Shown piece by piece: positions 8,298 to 15,813 of a DNA stretch of 64,000 bases (its first letter is position 1; the number at the start of each line of letters is the position of its first letter). The stretch spans positions 1 to 64,000 of the forward strand of contig DASPUC010000049.1 of NCBI GenBank assembly GCA_035623075.1. The letters run 5' to 3'. The DNA is from Nitrospiraceae bacterium (GTDB lineage: Bacteria > Nitrospirota > Nitrospiria > Nitrospirales > Nitrospiraceae). The notes under the pieces were generated by a model, which saw only the letters and a program-made list of their open reading frames with translations, ran no database searches and had not been told where the DNA came from. The position numbers and the translations under genes are program-made.

Positions 8298-9376
8298 GCG
8301 GCCGTGCAGATGCGTTCGAAGGCGTCGAGGAATCCCTGGATTTGAGCCTGCGACAGCACCCCCATGTTGGCAATGCGAAAAATCTGCCCTTCGAGTTGTC
8401 CCTGACCGGCATAGATGACGTAGCCCTGCTCCTTCAACTTGTCGTGGAGCTGAGCGTAGGTCAAACCAGCCGGCAGGTGATAGGCCGTGATGGTGTTGGA
8501 CTGGTGTTCCGGTGGCAACAGCGGCTTCACACCGAGCTTCGCCATGCGGTCCCGAATGAAGGTCGAGATGTTCCTGTACCGTTGAATGCGCTTCGCGACT
8601 CCTTCTTCCAGCAATTCGCTGAGCGCCTCGTCGAAAGCATAGTAAAGTTGCACGGCCGGCGTAAACGGCACCGTTCCGCGGCCTTGATCGTCGATATAGT
8701 GCGTGAGATGGAGATACCAGGAGCGCTTGGGGTATTTCCGCATCTGCTCAAGAAACCCCTTCCGCACCAGCACAAACGAGACGCCGGGAAATCCCTGGAT
8801 GCACTTCCCAGCCGTGCCGGCCACCATATAGATGTGCGGCCCGGCGATATCAACAGATTCTCCTGCCAACCCGCTGACCGCGTCCAGGATAAACACTCGA
8901 TTCTGGCTATCAACAACTTCGGCGATCTCCTTCACGGGATTGATGAGGCCAGTCGTGGTTTCGTGGTGGACCATCGCTACCCCGTGGACTTCCGGATGTT
9001 GTCGCAGCGCAAGGCGCAATCGCTCCGGGTCGGGGCAGACCGTCCACTCGTATTTGAGTTCGGAGACGCCTAACCGATTCAATCCAACGATTTGCGAGAT
9101 CCGTTCGCCATACACACCATTGTTTAACACGAGCATGCGCTTGCCGTGAGGGATCGACGACATCAAGGCTGCTTCTACTGCCGAGGTCCCGGACCCGGTG
9201 ATGAGCGCTGCCGCGTAGTCGGATTCCGCACCGGGCACGAAGGCTTGCAAGAGTTTACTTTGAATTCTGTAGAGCAGCTCGGTGAATTCGGTCTCTCGAT
9301 GGCAGATGTCCGGACGCAGCAATGCCTGACGAACGCGCTCGCTTACGTTGACTGGACCAGGATTGAGAAGAATCAT
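8294..9376 (-). CDS. Class V aminotransferase, 2-aminoethylphosphonate transaminase-like (PhnW family)
   Basis: Protein of 360 aa and full length for the family. It begins MILLNPGPVNVSERVRQAL, with GSGTSAVEAAL near residue 62 for cofactor phosphate binding. VHHETTTGLINP and FILDAVSGLAG follow. The PLP-binding Lys is at about residue 191 in GTAGKCIQGFPG, closely matching PhnW-type enzymes. In a biosynthetic cluster it would convert phosphonoacetaldehyde to 2-aminoethylphosphonate. It is coupled to the downstream nucleotidyltransferase by ATGA. A role with another phosphonate aldehyde cannot be excluded. Confidence 0.82.
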   Translation of the reverse strand: MILLNPGPVNVSERVRQALLRPDICHRETEFTELLYRIQSKLLQAFVPGAESDYAAALITGSGTSAVEAALMSSIPHGKRMLVLNNGVYGERISQIVGLNRLGVSELKYEWTVCPDPERLRLALRQHPEVHGVAMVHHETTTGLINPVKEIAEVVDSQNRVFILDAVSGLAGESVDIAGPHIYMVAGTAGKCIQGFPGVSFVLVRKGFLEQMRKYPKRSWYLHLTHYIDDQGRGTVPFTPAVQLYYAFDEALSELLEEGVAKRIQRYRNISTFIRDRMAKLGVKPLLPPEHQSNTITAYHLPAGLTYAQLHDKLKEQGYVIYAGQGQLEGQIFRIANMGVLSQAQIQGFLDAFERICTAA

Positions 9377-9456
9377 CCTTTCCCTCAGCTCTCAGCAGTC
9401 AGCTCTCAGCAGTCAGCTTGGTTCGAAGCTGATGGCTGAACGCCGAAGGCTAATTG
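9377..9456. repeat. Short tandem CTCAGCAGT repeat between aminotransferase and decarboxylase genes
   Basis: The spacer holds AGCTCTCAGCAGTCAGCT-type direct repeats (two full units of about 16 bp at 9388-9419). It resembles the spacer upstream of the RND permease gene (16986-17105). No promoter or terminator is evident. Confidence 0.55.
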
Positions 9457-10035
9457 CTATTCTATCGCTTTCATAAACCGCTTCGTAATATCCGGCGGAT
9501 TAAGGACGACCCGGCCCACATCTTCAGCCAATTCGTTGACCTTGATCAGCAACATGCTCGGGCCGTCCTTCTTGAGCATGTCTTTGAACTCGTAGGTGAG
9601 ATCTTCTCGCTCGCGCACGCGCTCCACGTTGACGTACCCGGCGGCTTTCGCCACCTTTTCGAGAGGCACGACGTTGGAGATCGTGGGCTGATTGCCGGTC
9701 GTGCCGTACACTTCGTTATCGAACACGACGTGGATGAAATTCTTCGGCTTCAATGCTCCGACGGTGGCGAGGGTACCCATCCCCATCAGTACATTCCCAT
9801 CGCCGTCGAATATGACGACCTGTTTGTTCGGCTTTGCCAGAGCCACCCCGAGCCCGATCGCCGCTGCTGAGCCCATCGAGCCGATCATGTAGAAATGGGT
9901 GGAACGGTCGGCGATCTTTTGCGCCTCGCGCGAGGGGAACCCGTTACATATGATGACCGGTTGATCGGTCAAGAGTTCTAACAGCGCCGTCATCGCCATG
10001 GCCCGGCTTTGCATCGCGCCTTCTTCTGGTCTCAT
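9457..10035 (-). CDS. Phosphonopyruvate decarboxylase, C-terminal (TPP-pyrophosphate-binding) subunit
   Basis: Protein of 192 aa. It carries the thiamine pyrophosphate motif GDGNVLMGMGTLATVGA followed by FDNEVYGTTGNQPT, as in the C-terminal half of phosphonopyruvate and sulfopyruvate decarboxylases. With its partner it decarboxylates phosphonopyruvate to phosphonoacetaldehyde, the irreversible step that drives the pathway. The start at 10035 overlaps the stop of the alpha gene (ATGA). Longer frames into the alpha gene are spurious. Confidence 0.85.
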   Translation of the reverse strand: MRPEEGAMQSRAMAMTALLELLTDQPVIICNGFPSREAQKIADRSTHFYMIGSMGSAAAIGLGVALAKPNKQVVIFDGDGNVLMGMGTLATVGALKPKNFIHVVFDNEVYGTTGNQPTISNVVPLEKVAKAAGYVNVERVREREDLTYEFKDMLKKDGPSMLLIKVNELAEDVGRVVLNPPDITKRFMKAIE

Positions 10036-10529
10036 GGATGCAGCCCCTTCACGACCCCTTTGGTAATGATCAGCGCCAGGGGGATGCGCTTCTTCATGAA
10101 CGTCTCCGCCACCCACTTGCAATCCTCAATGGCGGTCTTTTCGGTGAGCGTCCGGTGCGGGATCTTCATGGTGTCGAGAAACTGGGGCATGACCTCACCC
10201 ATCACGAGATGTTCCGGCGCATCCTTCCCGAGATGCCCCCGCCACGACACGATGAGGATGCAGGGCTGCTGGTAGATGTAATTCAGTGAGATGAGGGTGT
10301 TGAGCGACGTGCCCAACCCCGAGTTTTGCATCAAGACAGCCGGGATTTTTCCTGCCATGTAGGCCCCCGCTGCCATGGCCACGGCTTCATCTTCCCGCAC
10401 CGCCGGTGTGTAGAGGCGGCGCTCCATCAATTCGGCGATGATACCGCCCAGGATCGAATCAGGAACTCCCGTAAAGAAGTTCACTCCCATATCCTGAAGG
10501 GCTTGCACAAAGGCGTCGCTCTCGATCAT
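10032..10529 (-). CDS. Phosphonopyruvate decarboxylase, N-terminal (TPP-pyrimidine-binding) subunit
   Basis: Protein of 165 aa with FFTGVPDSIL near residue 20, a motif of phosphonopyruvate decarboxylases. The catalytic glutamate lies in REDEAVAMAAGAYMAGK, and NSGLGTSLNTL follows. It forms the other half of the TPP enzyme. Most phosphonopyruvate decarboxylases are one chain of about 380 aa; here the enzyme is split as in ComD/ComE sulfopyruvate decarboxylase. The neighbouring PEP mutase points to phosphonopyruvate rather than sulfopyruvate. Confidence 0.83.
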   Translation of the reverse strand: MIESDAFVQALQDMGVNFFTGVPDSILGGIIAELMERRLYTPAVREDEAVAMAAGAYMAGKIPAVLMQNSGLGTSLNTLISLNYIYQQPCILIVSWRGHLGKDAPEHLVMGEVMPQFLDTMKIPHRTLTEKTAIEDCKWVAETFMKKRIPLALIITKGVVKGLHP

Positions 10530-10666
10530 GGACTCGGTTCTTTCGAATGGGTCGATGCCAACGATCTAATTGCCAAAAGCGCGGCGCATTATAAGCTATG
10601 GCTCGCCGCATTCTCAACAAAAGGCCGGATGTTGCGTCACAGGAACCACCGTGTTAGCGTTCTTCG

Positions 10667-11200
10667 ATGAAGAGCCCGCCCGGAACACGAACGATCCGCG
10701 TCCTCGTATCGCTTGGCCTCGCACTTTTCGCCGATCAGGCGTTGACGGTTCACGCTGTGCCGCTGCTCAACGATCCGAAGGGGTTTCACGATATTGGGTG
10801 GGGCGTGGCGTTGACCGCGAGACCAGAGCTAGAAGTCACGCGGACCGACCAACACGTGAACGAATACCGACTGAAAAACGAGGCAGCTGCATTCGCGGGC
10901 GTTCCCGTCGACAGCATTCGCCTCATCACGGTAGATGAGCGGTTCGCCCGCGTGACAATCCGCTATCACGGCGAGTCCTCACATAAAGAGATTCTGACCT
11001 ATCTCCAACGGCAATTCGGCCCCCTTGAGCATCTTCCCGGGCAGATGATGCGGGGACTTAATCAGCAGTATAATTGGCGAGGGACCGACACGGAGATTAA
11101 TTTGACCTATACTGGAACTTCGGAACGGGGGTTCATTTTCATCGACAGCCGAAGCTTAGCCCCTCGCTTTAACGATCTAATCGGCGATACGGTGGATTAA
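10667..11200 (+). CDS. Secreted protein of unknown function, paralogue of the next gene
   Basis: Protein of 177 aa with an N-terminal signal-like helix ending near LTVHAVP. The mature part starts LLNDPKGFHDIGWG. It shares VTIRYH, SHK-I, GPL-x5-G-x2 and QQYNWRGTDTEINLTY with its neighbour, so the pair arose by tandem duplication. No domain recognised. Its TAA overlaps the next ATG by 1 bp. It sits between the two divergent halves of the phosphonate cluster, with no evidence for a role in it. Confidence 0.7.
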   Translation: MKSPPGTRTIRVLVSLGLALFADQALTVHAVPLLNDPKGFHDIGWGVALTARPELEVTRTDQHVNEYRLKNEAAAFAGVPVDSIRLITVDERFARVTIRYHGESSHKEILTYLQRQFGPLEHLPGQMMRGLNQQYNWRGTDTEINLTYTGTSERGFIFIDSRSLAPRFNDLIGDTVD

Positions 11201-11763
11201 TGACGATGCGACCACATCAGCATCAGCGATCAACTCTGCGGAAGCTCCTCTTCGTGTGTGCCGGTCTGACCCTGCTACCCGGCGGCTTGACCTTCGCCGT
11301 CCCGATGCAGAACGATCCCAACGGTTTCGAGGGCATCCCGTGGGGCGCAGGCTTTACCGAAACGGCCGATTTCAAGCTGGTGGATGACGGACCGCGCGTG
11401 AAGGGCTATGAGTTGGTAAAAGGTCCTCCTGCACTGGGCGGTGCGAAAGTGGACGCCATGCGATTCGTCACGCTGAATGGAAAATTCGTGCGCGTGACGA
11501 TCCGCTATCATAGCCCCGAGTCACACAAACAGATCGTCGACTATTTTCAAGCGAAATATGGACCGCTCGACCGCACGCCGGGACAAATTTCAAAAGGTGG
11601 CGTACAGCAGTTCAACTGGCGCGGCGACGATACCTTGATTACCTTGACCTACGAGACCGCCATGGACCGCGGTATCATCTTCTTCGAAAGCCGTGCGCTA
11701 GCCCTGAAACTCTCCGAGGAAATGATGGCACCCGAACCGGATCTTGGCGGAGCCACTTACTAG
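11200..11763 (+). CDS. Secreted protein of unknown function, tandem paralogue
   Basis: Protein of 187 aa with a signal peptide (LLFVCAGLTLLPGGLTFA) then VPMQNDPNGFEGIPWG. The fold-defining segments FVRVTIRYHSPESHKQIVDYF and QQFNWRGDDTLITLTYE align with the upstream gene over almost the whole length. Start by TAATG overlap; ATG at 11206 is an alternative. Probably periplasmic. The single-domain pattern NDPxGF...W recalls small secreted proteins common in this lineage, but no function is known to me. Confidence 0.7.
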   Translation: MTMRPHQHQRSTLRKLLFVCAGLTLLPGGLTFAVPMQNDPNGFEGIPWGAGFTETADFKLVDDGPRVKGYELVKGPPALGGAKVDAMRFVTLNGKFVRVTIRYHSPESHKQIVDYFQAKYGPLDRTPGQISKGGVQQFNWRGDDTLITLTYETAMDRGIIFFESRALALKLSEEMMAPEPDLGGATY

Positions 11764-11841
11764 ATTCTTCATTCACGCCGTCGGCCTCTTTGAAAAATTT
11801 CTCATTGACAAGCGCCGAGCAGTCTCGCATGATGCGCAGTT

Positions 11842-13521
11842 ATGACGAACGCCGCTAAACTTCGTGCTCTGCTCAAACGCCCCGGTGTAATCAGAGCCGT
11901 TGGAGCCCATGACGCCCTGAGTGCGCGCCTGATTGAGCAAGCCGGATTCGATGCGATTTGGGCGAGTGGGTTTGCTATTTCGGCCTCGCTCAAATGCATC
12001 CCGGATGCGAGCTTTATCACCTCCAGTGAACAACTCGACGTCGAACGCCGCATTGCAGAAGCCGTCTCGATTCCGATTATCGCCGACTGTGACACCGGTT
12101 ACGGCAATGCGCTGAACGTCATGCGCACGGTCAACGATCGTGAACGGGCGGGTGTCGCCGCCATCTGCATTGAAGATAATGTGTACCCGAAACGCTGCAG
12201 CTTCTACGCCGGCGTCCGCCGCGAACTCATCCCCATCGAAGAACATTGCGGCAAGATCAAGGCGGCCAAAGCCGCACAGATATATCCGGACTTCGTCATC
12301 ATCGCGAGGACCGAAGCGTTGATCGCCGGGTGGGGGCAGGACGAAGCGTTGAAGCGGGCGGAGGCCTATGCCGAAGCCGGCGCCGATGCGGTCCTGATTC
12401 ACTCAAAGTCCAAAACATTCGATGAACTCAAGAAGGTGTACAAAGCCTGGTCCGGCCGCGTGCCGCTTGTCGTAGTGCCGACGATTTTCGACCAGACCAC
12501 GGCCGCGGAAATGGAAGCGGCCGGTGCGAAAATCATCATCTATGCAAACCAACCGGTTCGGGCAGCCATCCGTGCCATGAAAGAGACGTTGGATCTCATC
12601 AACAAAGATACGCGCCCCGGCGCCGCGAACGATCGTATCGTCACACTGCCCGAAGTCTATGAGATCGTCGGCGTGCCGCAGATGGAGGAAGACGAAAAGC
12701 AGTTTCTCCCCGTTGGCGGAGAGAAAATCACCGCCATTATTCCAGCGGCTGGGTTCGAAAAGCAGTTGCTTCCCTTGATTGAAGACAAGCCGAAGTGTTT
12801 GCTCGACATTAAAGGGAAAACGATTCTGGAACGAGCGGTGGCCGCACTCAATGAATGCAACATCAAGGATATCGCCTTGATCCGCGGCTATAAGAAGGAA
12901 GCGATCACGCTCCCCAATATCCGTTACTACGACAACGATCGCTACGAAGACACGGGTGAACTGTTTTCGGTCTTTTGCGCCGAGAACGAAATGAAGGGGC
13001 GGACGATCATCCTCTATGGCGACATCATTTTCGACACTGCGATTTTGGAAAAGCTGCTCAAGAGTCCGGCGGACATCGCTGTGGTCGTCGATCTCGCCTG
13101 GCACGACCAGCAGCAGCGCCATGCCCACACGTTGCATTTGAACCCCGATCTCGTGACCCTTGACGATCCCCCCGGCAAGAGTTACTTGTCCCGATTCGTG
13201 ATGCCCGAGGGGGAACACCGGGTGACAAAAATCGGCCAGCAGCTCCCCCATGACCAGGCGCACGGGGAGTTCATTGGCATGGCAATGTTCTCAGAAAAGG
13301 GGATCGCGGCGTTCCGCGCCTCTTATCGCACGGCGCTCGACAAGCATAAGGCAGCCGGGTTCCATGAGGCAGGCACCCTCACAAAAGCCTCTCTGACAGA
13401 CCTTCTCCAAGAACTGATCGATCAGGGTCACCGGATTGATGCAGTTCCGATTTTCAAAGGCTGGATGGAAGTGGACTCCTTCGAGGAATACCAAAAAGCC
13501 TGGGCCAAGCTGCGGCAATAA
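11842..13521 (+). CDS. PEP mutase-like enzyme fused to a nucleotidyltransferase-like domain
   Basis: Protein of 559 aa. Residues 1-285 are a PEP mutase/isocitrate lyase barrel. DCDTGYGN carries the metal aspartates, and ARTEALIAGWGQDEALKRAE and GADAVLIHSK match PEP mutases closely. The catalytic loop (residues 111-120) reads EDNVYPKRCS instead of EDK-x5-NS: the loop Lys117 is kept, but Asn is Cys119. Residues 300-559 resemble a nucleotidyltransferase (IIPAAGFEKQLLPLIEDKPKCLLDIKGK split by a degenerate GxGxR; LYGDIIFD; GWMEVDSFEEYQKA). It should convert PEP to phosphonopyruvate, the entry to all common phosphonates. A phosphonopyruvate hydrolase is the main alternative. Confidence 0.8.
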   Translation: MTNAAKLRALLKRPGVIRAVGAHDALSARLIEQAGFDAIWASGFAISASLKCIPDASFITSSEQLDVERRIAEAVSIPIIADCDTGYGNALNVMRTVNDRERAGVAAICIEDNVYPKRCSFYAGVRRELIPIEEHCGKIKAAKAAQIYPDFVIIARTEALIAGWGQDEALKRAEAYAEAGADAVLIHSKSKTFDELKKVYKAWSGRVPLVVVPTIFDQTTAAEMEAAGAKIIIYANQPVRAAIRAMKETLDLINKDTRPGAANDRIVTLPEVYEIVGVPQMEEDEKQFLPVGGEKITAIIPAAGFEKQLLPLIEDKPKCLLDIKGKTILERAVAALNECNIKDIALIRGYKKEAITLPNIRYYDNDRYEDTGELFSVFCAENEMKGRTIILYGDIIFDTAILEKLLKSPADIAVVVDLAWHDQQQRHAHTLHLNPDLVTLDDPPGKSYLSRFVMPEGEHRVTKIGQQLPHDQAHGEFIGMAMFSEKGIAAFRASYRTALDKHKAAGFHEAGTLTKASLTDLLQELIDQGHRIDAVPIFKGWMEVDSFEEYQKAWAKLRQ

Positions 13522-13739
13522 CCCTCTCCCCTGCCTCCTGGCCTTCTCACATTCCCTACTGGTAACTGCGTGGGCGCAAGTCGTTGAATAACGGCGCCTC
13601 CATTTACGCCCCCCCTACTTCAGAGGGCCTCGAATCCCCTCTCCTTAGGAATGGTCGTCTTTTCAGAATGCGATACTCTCAACCTGTTCACAATACGCGG
13701 TGAAGAACTCGAGAGAGCTTGGACGTTCTGGAGGATGTG

Positions 13740-14162
13740 ATGAAGCTGAAAACGCCTGATCCCGCAGCCAAAAGCGGTCCCGTCAAAACCTTCGCCCCCC
13801 TTGATAGACGGTATGCAGAACGAGCCCCCACTAACTGCAGGGTGGTTTACACTGGTGCAGACGGGGCACGGATCGTTCAGGTCGAGGGTGCGCTTCAAGA
13901 CCTCTCCAAAACGGGCTGCAAGATTCTCGGAAAGACCCAGCCGGTCATGGGTGGAGATCTGACTATACAGTTTTATATCGAAGACGGAGGGGCTCCTTTG
14001 TGCGTGACCGGAGGCCAAGTCACCTGGGTAAAGGGACTCTCCTTCGCCATTCGATTTCCACGACTCACTCCTGAGGAACGACGGCGGGTGCAAGAGGTCA
14101 TCTGGAGGAACGTGAAGTTGTCGTCGGCCACTCATAATCGAACGGCCTTTCGTATCACATAA
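13740..14162 (+). CDS. PilZ-domain protein (first of three in tandem)
   Basis: Protein of 140 aa. The c-di-GMP-binding motifs are RRYAER (RxxxR) and QDLSKTGCKI (D-x-S-x2-G), in a beta-barrel of the usual size. The ATG at 13740 is chosen because GGAGG lies 5 bp upstream; a TTG at 13719 would add seven residues with no ribosome site. It is followed at 28 bp by another PilZ gene. Confidence 0.78.
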   Translation: MKLKTPDPAAKSGPVKTFAPLDRRYAERAPTNCRVVYTGADGARIVQVEGALQDLSKTGCKILGKTQPVMGGDLTIQFYIEDGGAPLCVTGGQVTWVKGLSFAIRFPRLTPEERRRVQEVIWRNVKLSSATHNRTAFRIT

Positions 14163-14190
14163 CTGGAAGCCTCGGCATCAGGTAGAACTC

Positions 14191-14568
14191 ATGAAGAACC
14201 GGAGTTTAAATATTGTGGACGATGCGCCTGCACTCATGAATCAAACTGATCGTCGGCGCATCGTGCGTGTTCCGACACGGTTCGTTTTGACGTACTCCGG
14301 GATGGACGCGGGGCACATGCTCATTGGCGACGGGATGGTGACGAATCTGTCAGAGGGCGGAATCGGTATCTTCGGCAACCGTCTGGTCAAACTAGGAATG
14401 GAGCTTGCTCTCTTCGTCGACCTCCCCGGGACAAAAGAGCCGGTCTGTTTTTCGGAGGGACGCGTGTTGTGGGTCGCAGGACGTCAATTCGGCGTGCAAC
14501 TCCTTAGCGTGCAGATTGACGCACGGCATCAACTTCGTTCCTTCTTGTGGAATCATCAGAAGCCTTAA
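14191..14568 (+). CDS. PilZ-domain protein (second of three)
   Basis: Protein of 125 aa with RRIVR (RxxxR) and TNLSEGGIGIFG (N-x-S-x2-G), both at consensus, so c-di-GMP binding is likely. GRVLWVAGRQFGVQLL is the typical C-terminal strand pair. It is about 55 bp from the next PilZ gene and more similar to that one than to the first. Confidence 0.8.
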   Translation: MKNRSLNIVDDAPALMNQTDRRRIVRVPTRFVLTYSGMDAGHMLIGDGMVTNLSEGGIGIFGNRLVKLGMELALFVDLPGTKEPVCFSEGRVLWVAGRQFGVQLLSVQIDARHQLRSFLWNHQKP

Positions 14569-14623
14569 TCGAACGTCCCCGAATCGAATGAGGTGATGAG
14601 GATCCGAGCCAGGAGGTGTCGCG

Positions 14624-15004
14624 ATGAAGTCGTTAAGAGCACGTACAGACAAGTCACTGTATCAGACCGTTGCCCCCTGTAATCGTCGAGAGGCCGACCG
14701 CATGCCGGTCGATTTCGGCCTGATGTACTCGGCCCAGGATGCGAAGGGTGACTTGATCATGGGAGACGGCGTGGCCACGAACCTGTCTCAAAAGGGCCTG
14801 GGTATCAGAGGCGACGCCACAGTCACCCCCGGGACGGAATTGACGTTGTTCCTTTACTTACCCGACGGACGAGACCCCCTCTTTGTGATGGAGGCTAGAG
14901 TGATGTGGGCTGCAGGCCATCACTTCGGCGTACGATTACTGAAAATGAACGTGAGAGAATTGAATCGTCTCCACTCTTTCTTGCGGGCCAATAGTCCGCT
15001 CTGA
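14624..15004 (+). CDS. PilZ-domain protein (third of three)
   Basis: Protein of 126 aa with READR (RxxxR) and TNLSQKGLGIRG (N-x-S-x2-G). The following EARVMWAAGHHFGVRLL closely parallels the previous gene, which indicates tandem duplication. It starts at an ATG 7 bp after CCAGGAGG, a strong ribosome site. No effector domain is attached to any of the three, so they must act on partner proteins. Confidence 0.8.
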   Translation: MKSLRARTDKSLYQTVAPCNRREADRMPVDFGLMYSAQDAKGDLIMGDGVATNLSQKGLGIRGDATVTPGTELTLFLYLPDGRDPLFVMEARVMWAAGHHFGVRLLKMNVRELNRLHSFLRANSPL

Positions 15005-15148
15005 GACTGGACCGGTTTTCACACGCCTCTCCTGAGGACCACGTTGTCCCGCCACCAATCTCCCAACTCAATAAAACCAGGAGCAGCCGTCACTCCTCCC
15101 TGAATTGACCATCTTCTTGTCATCTCTTCCTGGGACATGATAGTTTAG

Positions 15149-15164
15149 GTGAGTAAATACTCAC
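15149..15164. promoter_or_regulatory. Palindromic operator-like site upstream of the tetR gene
   Basis: GTGAGTAAATACTCAC is a 7-bp perfect inverted repeat with a 2-bp spacer, ending 13 bp before the regulator's ATG. The size, symmetry and position are those of a TetR-family autoregulatory operator. Binding would block transcription of the regulator and the pump genes behind it. Confidence 0.65.
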
Positions 15165-15177
15165 TTATCAGACGCTA

Positions 15178-15813
15178 ATGCCATCTCGTCCTGCCCGCAA
15201 AGCAACGCGTGTCTCCAGTCAAGAGCGTCAAGCCAGCTTGATCGCCTCCGCAGCCTCACTGTTTGCGGCTAAGGGCTTCAACGGGACAACCACGAAGGAA
15301 ATCGCAAAGGCGGCGGGGGTCAGCGAGGCCTTGGTCTTTAAGTACTTCCCGACAAAGCGTGCCTTGTACGCCGCCATACTTGCTGAAAAGGTCACCGTGA
15401 GTGAGTTGCTGGAAGCCGTGGAGGAAGCCACCAAGAAACGTGACGACCGGCGGGTTTTCACATTGATCGCCAGCTATCGGATCAGACCAGGGGTCGACCC
15501 GACGCTCCTACGGCTATTGCTCTTCAGCGCATTGGAAGGCCATGAGCTTTCCGACATGTTCTTCGGGAAGCAGCACAAAATCTTTTATGATCACTTGGCG
15601 ACCTACATTCAATCACGCATTCAGGAACGGGCTTTTCGAAAAGTCGATCCTCTCCTCGCCGCTCGGGCTTTCATCGGAATGGTCGTCCACCACCGGCTGC
15701 TGCACGAGATTTTCGGTGTCCCGATGCATCGGCCCCACGAAGAGACGGTCGCCACCTACGTCGAACTCTTTTTAAACGGTTTGAAACAGCCTCCGGTTGG
15801 TGGTGCCACGTGA
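15178..15813 (+). CDS. TetR-family transcriptional repressor of the adjacent RND pump
   Basis: Protein of 211 aa. The N-terminal helix-turn-helix spans about residues 18-62, with LFAAKGFNGTTTKEIAKAAG followed by VSEALVFKYFPTK, the TetR hallmark. The C-terminal 140 residues form the ligand-binding domain, which I cannot assign to a ligand. Its TGA overlaps the GTG start of the adaptor gene (GTGA). The three genes are therefore one operon under the palindrome at 15149-15164. Confidence 0.85.
   Translation: MPSRPARKATRVSSQERQASLIASAASLFAAKGFNGTTTKEIAKAAGVSEALVFKYFPTKRALYAAILAEKVTVSELLEAVEEATKKRDDRRVFTLIASYRIRPGVDPTLLRLLLFSALEGHELSDMFFGKQHKIFYDHLATYIQSRIQERAFRKVDPLLAARAFIGMVVHHRLLHEIFGVPMHRPHEETVATYVELFLNGLKQPPVGGAT

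Noticed and set aside
12403-13263. 286-aa minus-strand frame under the nucleotidyltransferase half of the mutase fusion
   Set aside because: Antisense shadow of a strongly matched coding region.
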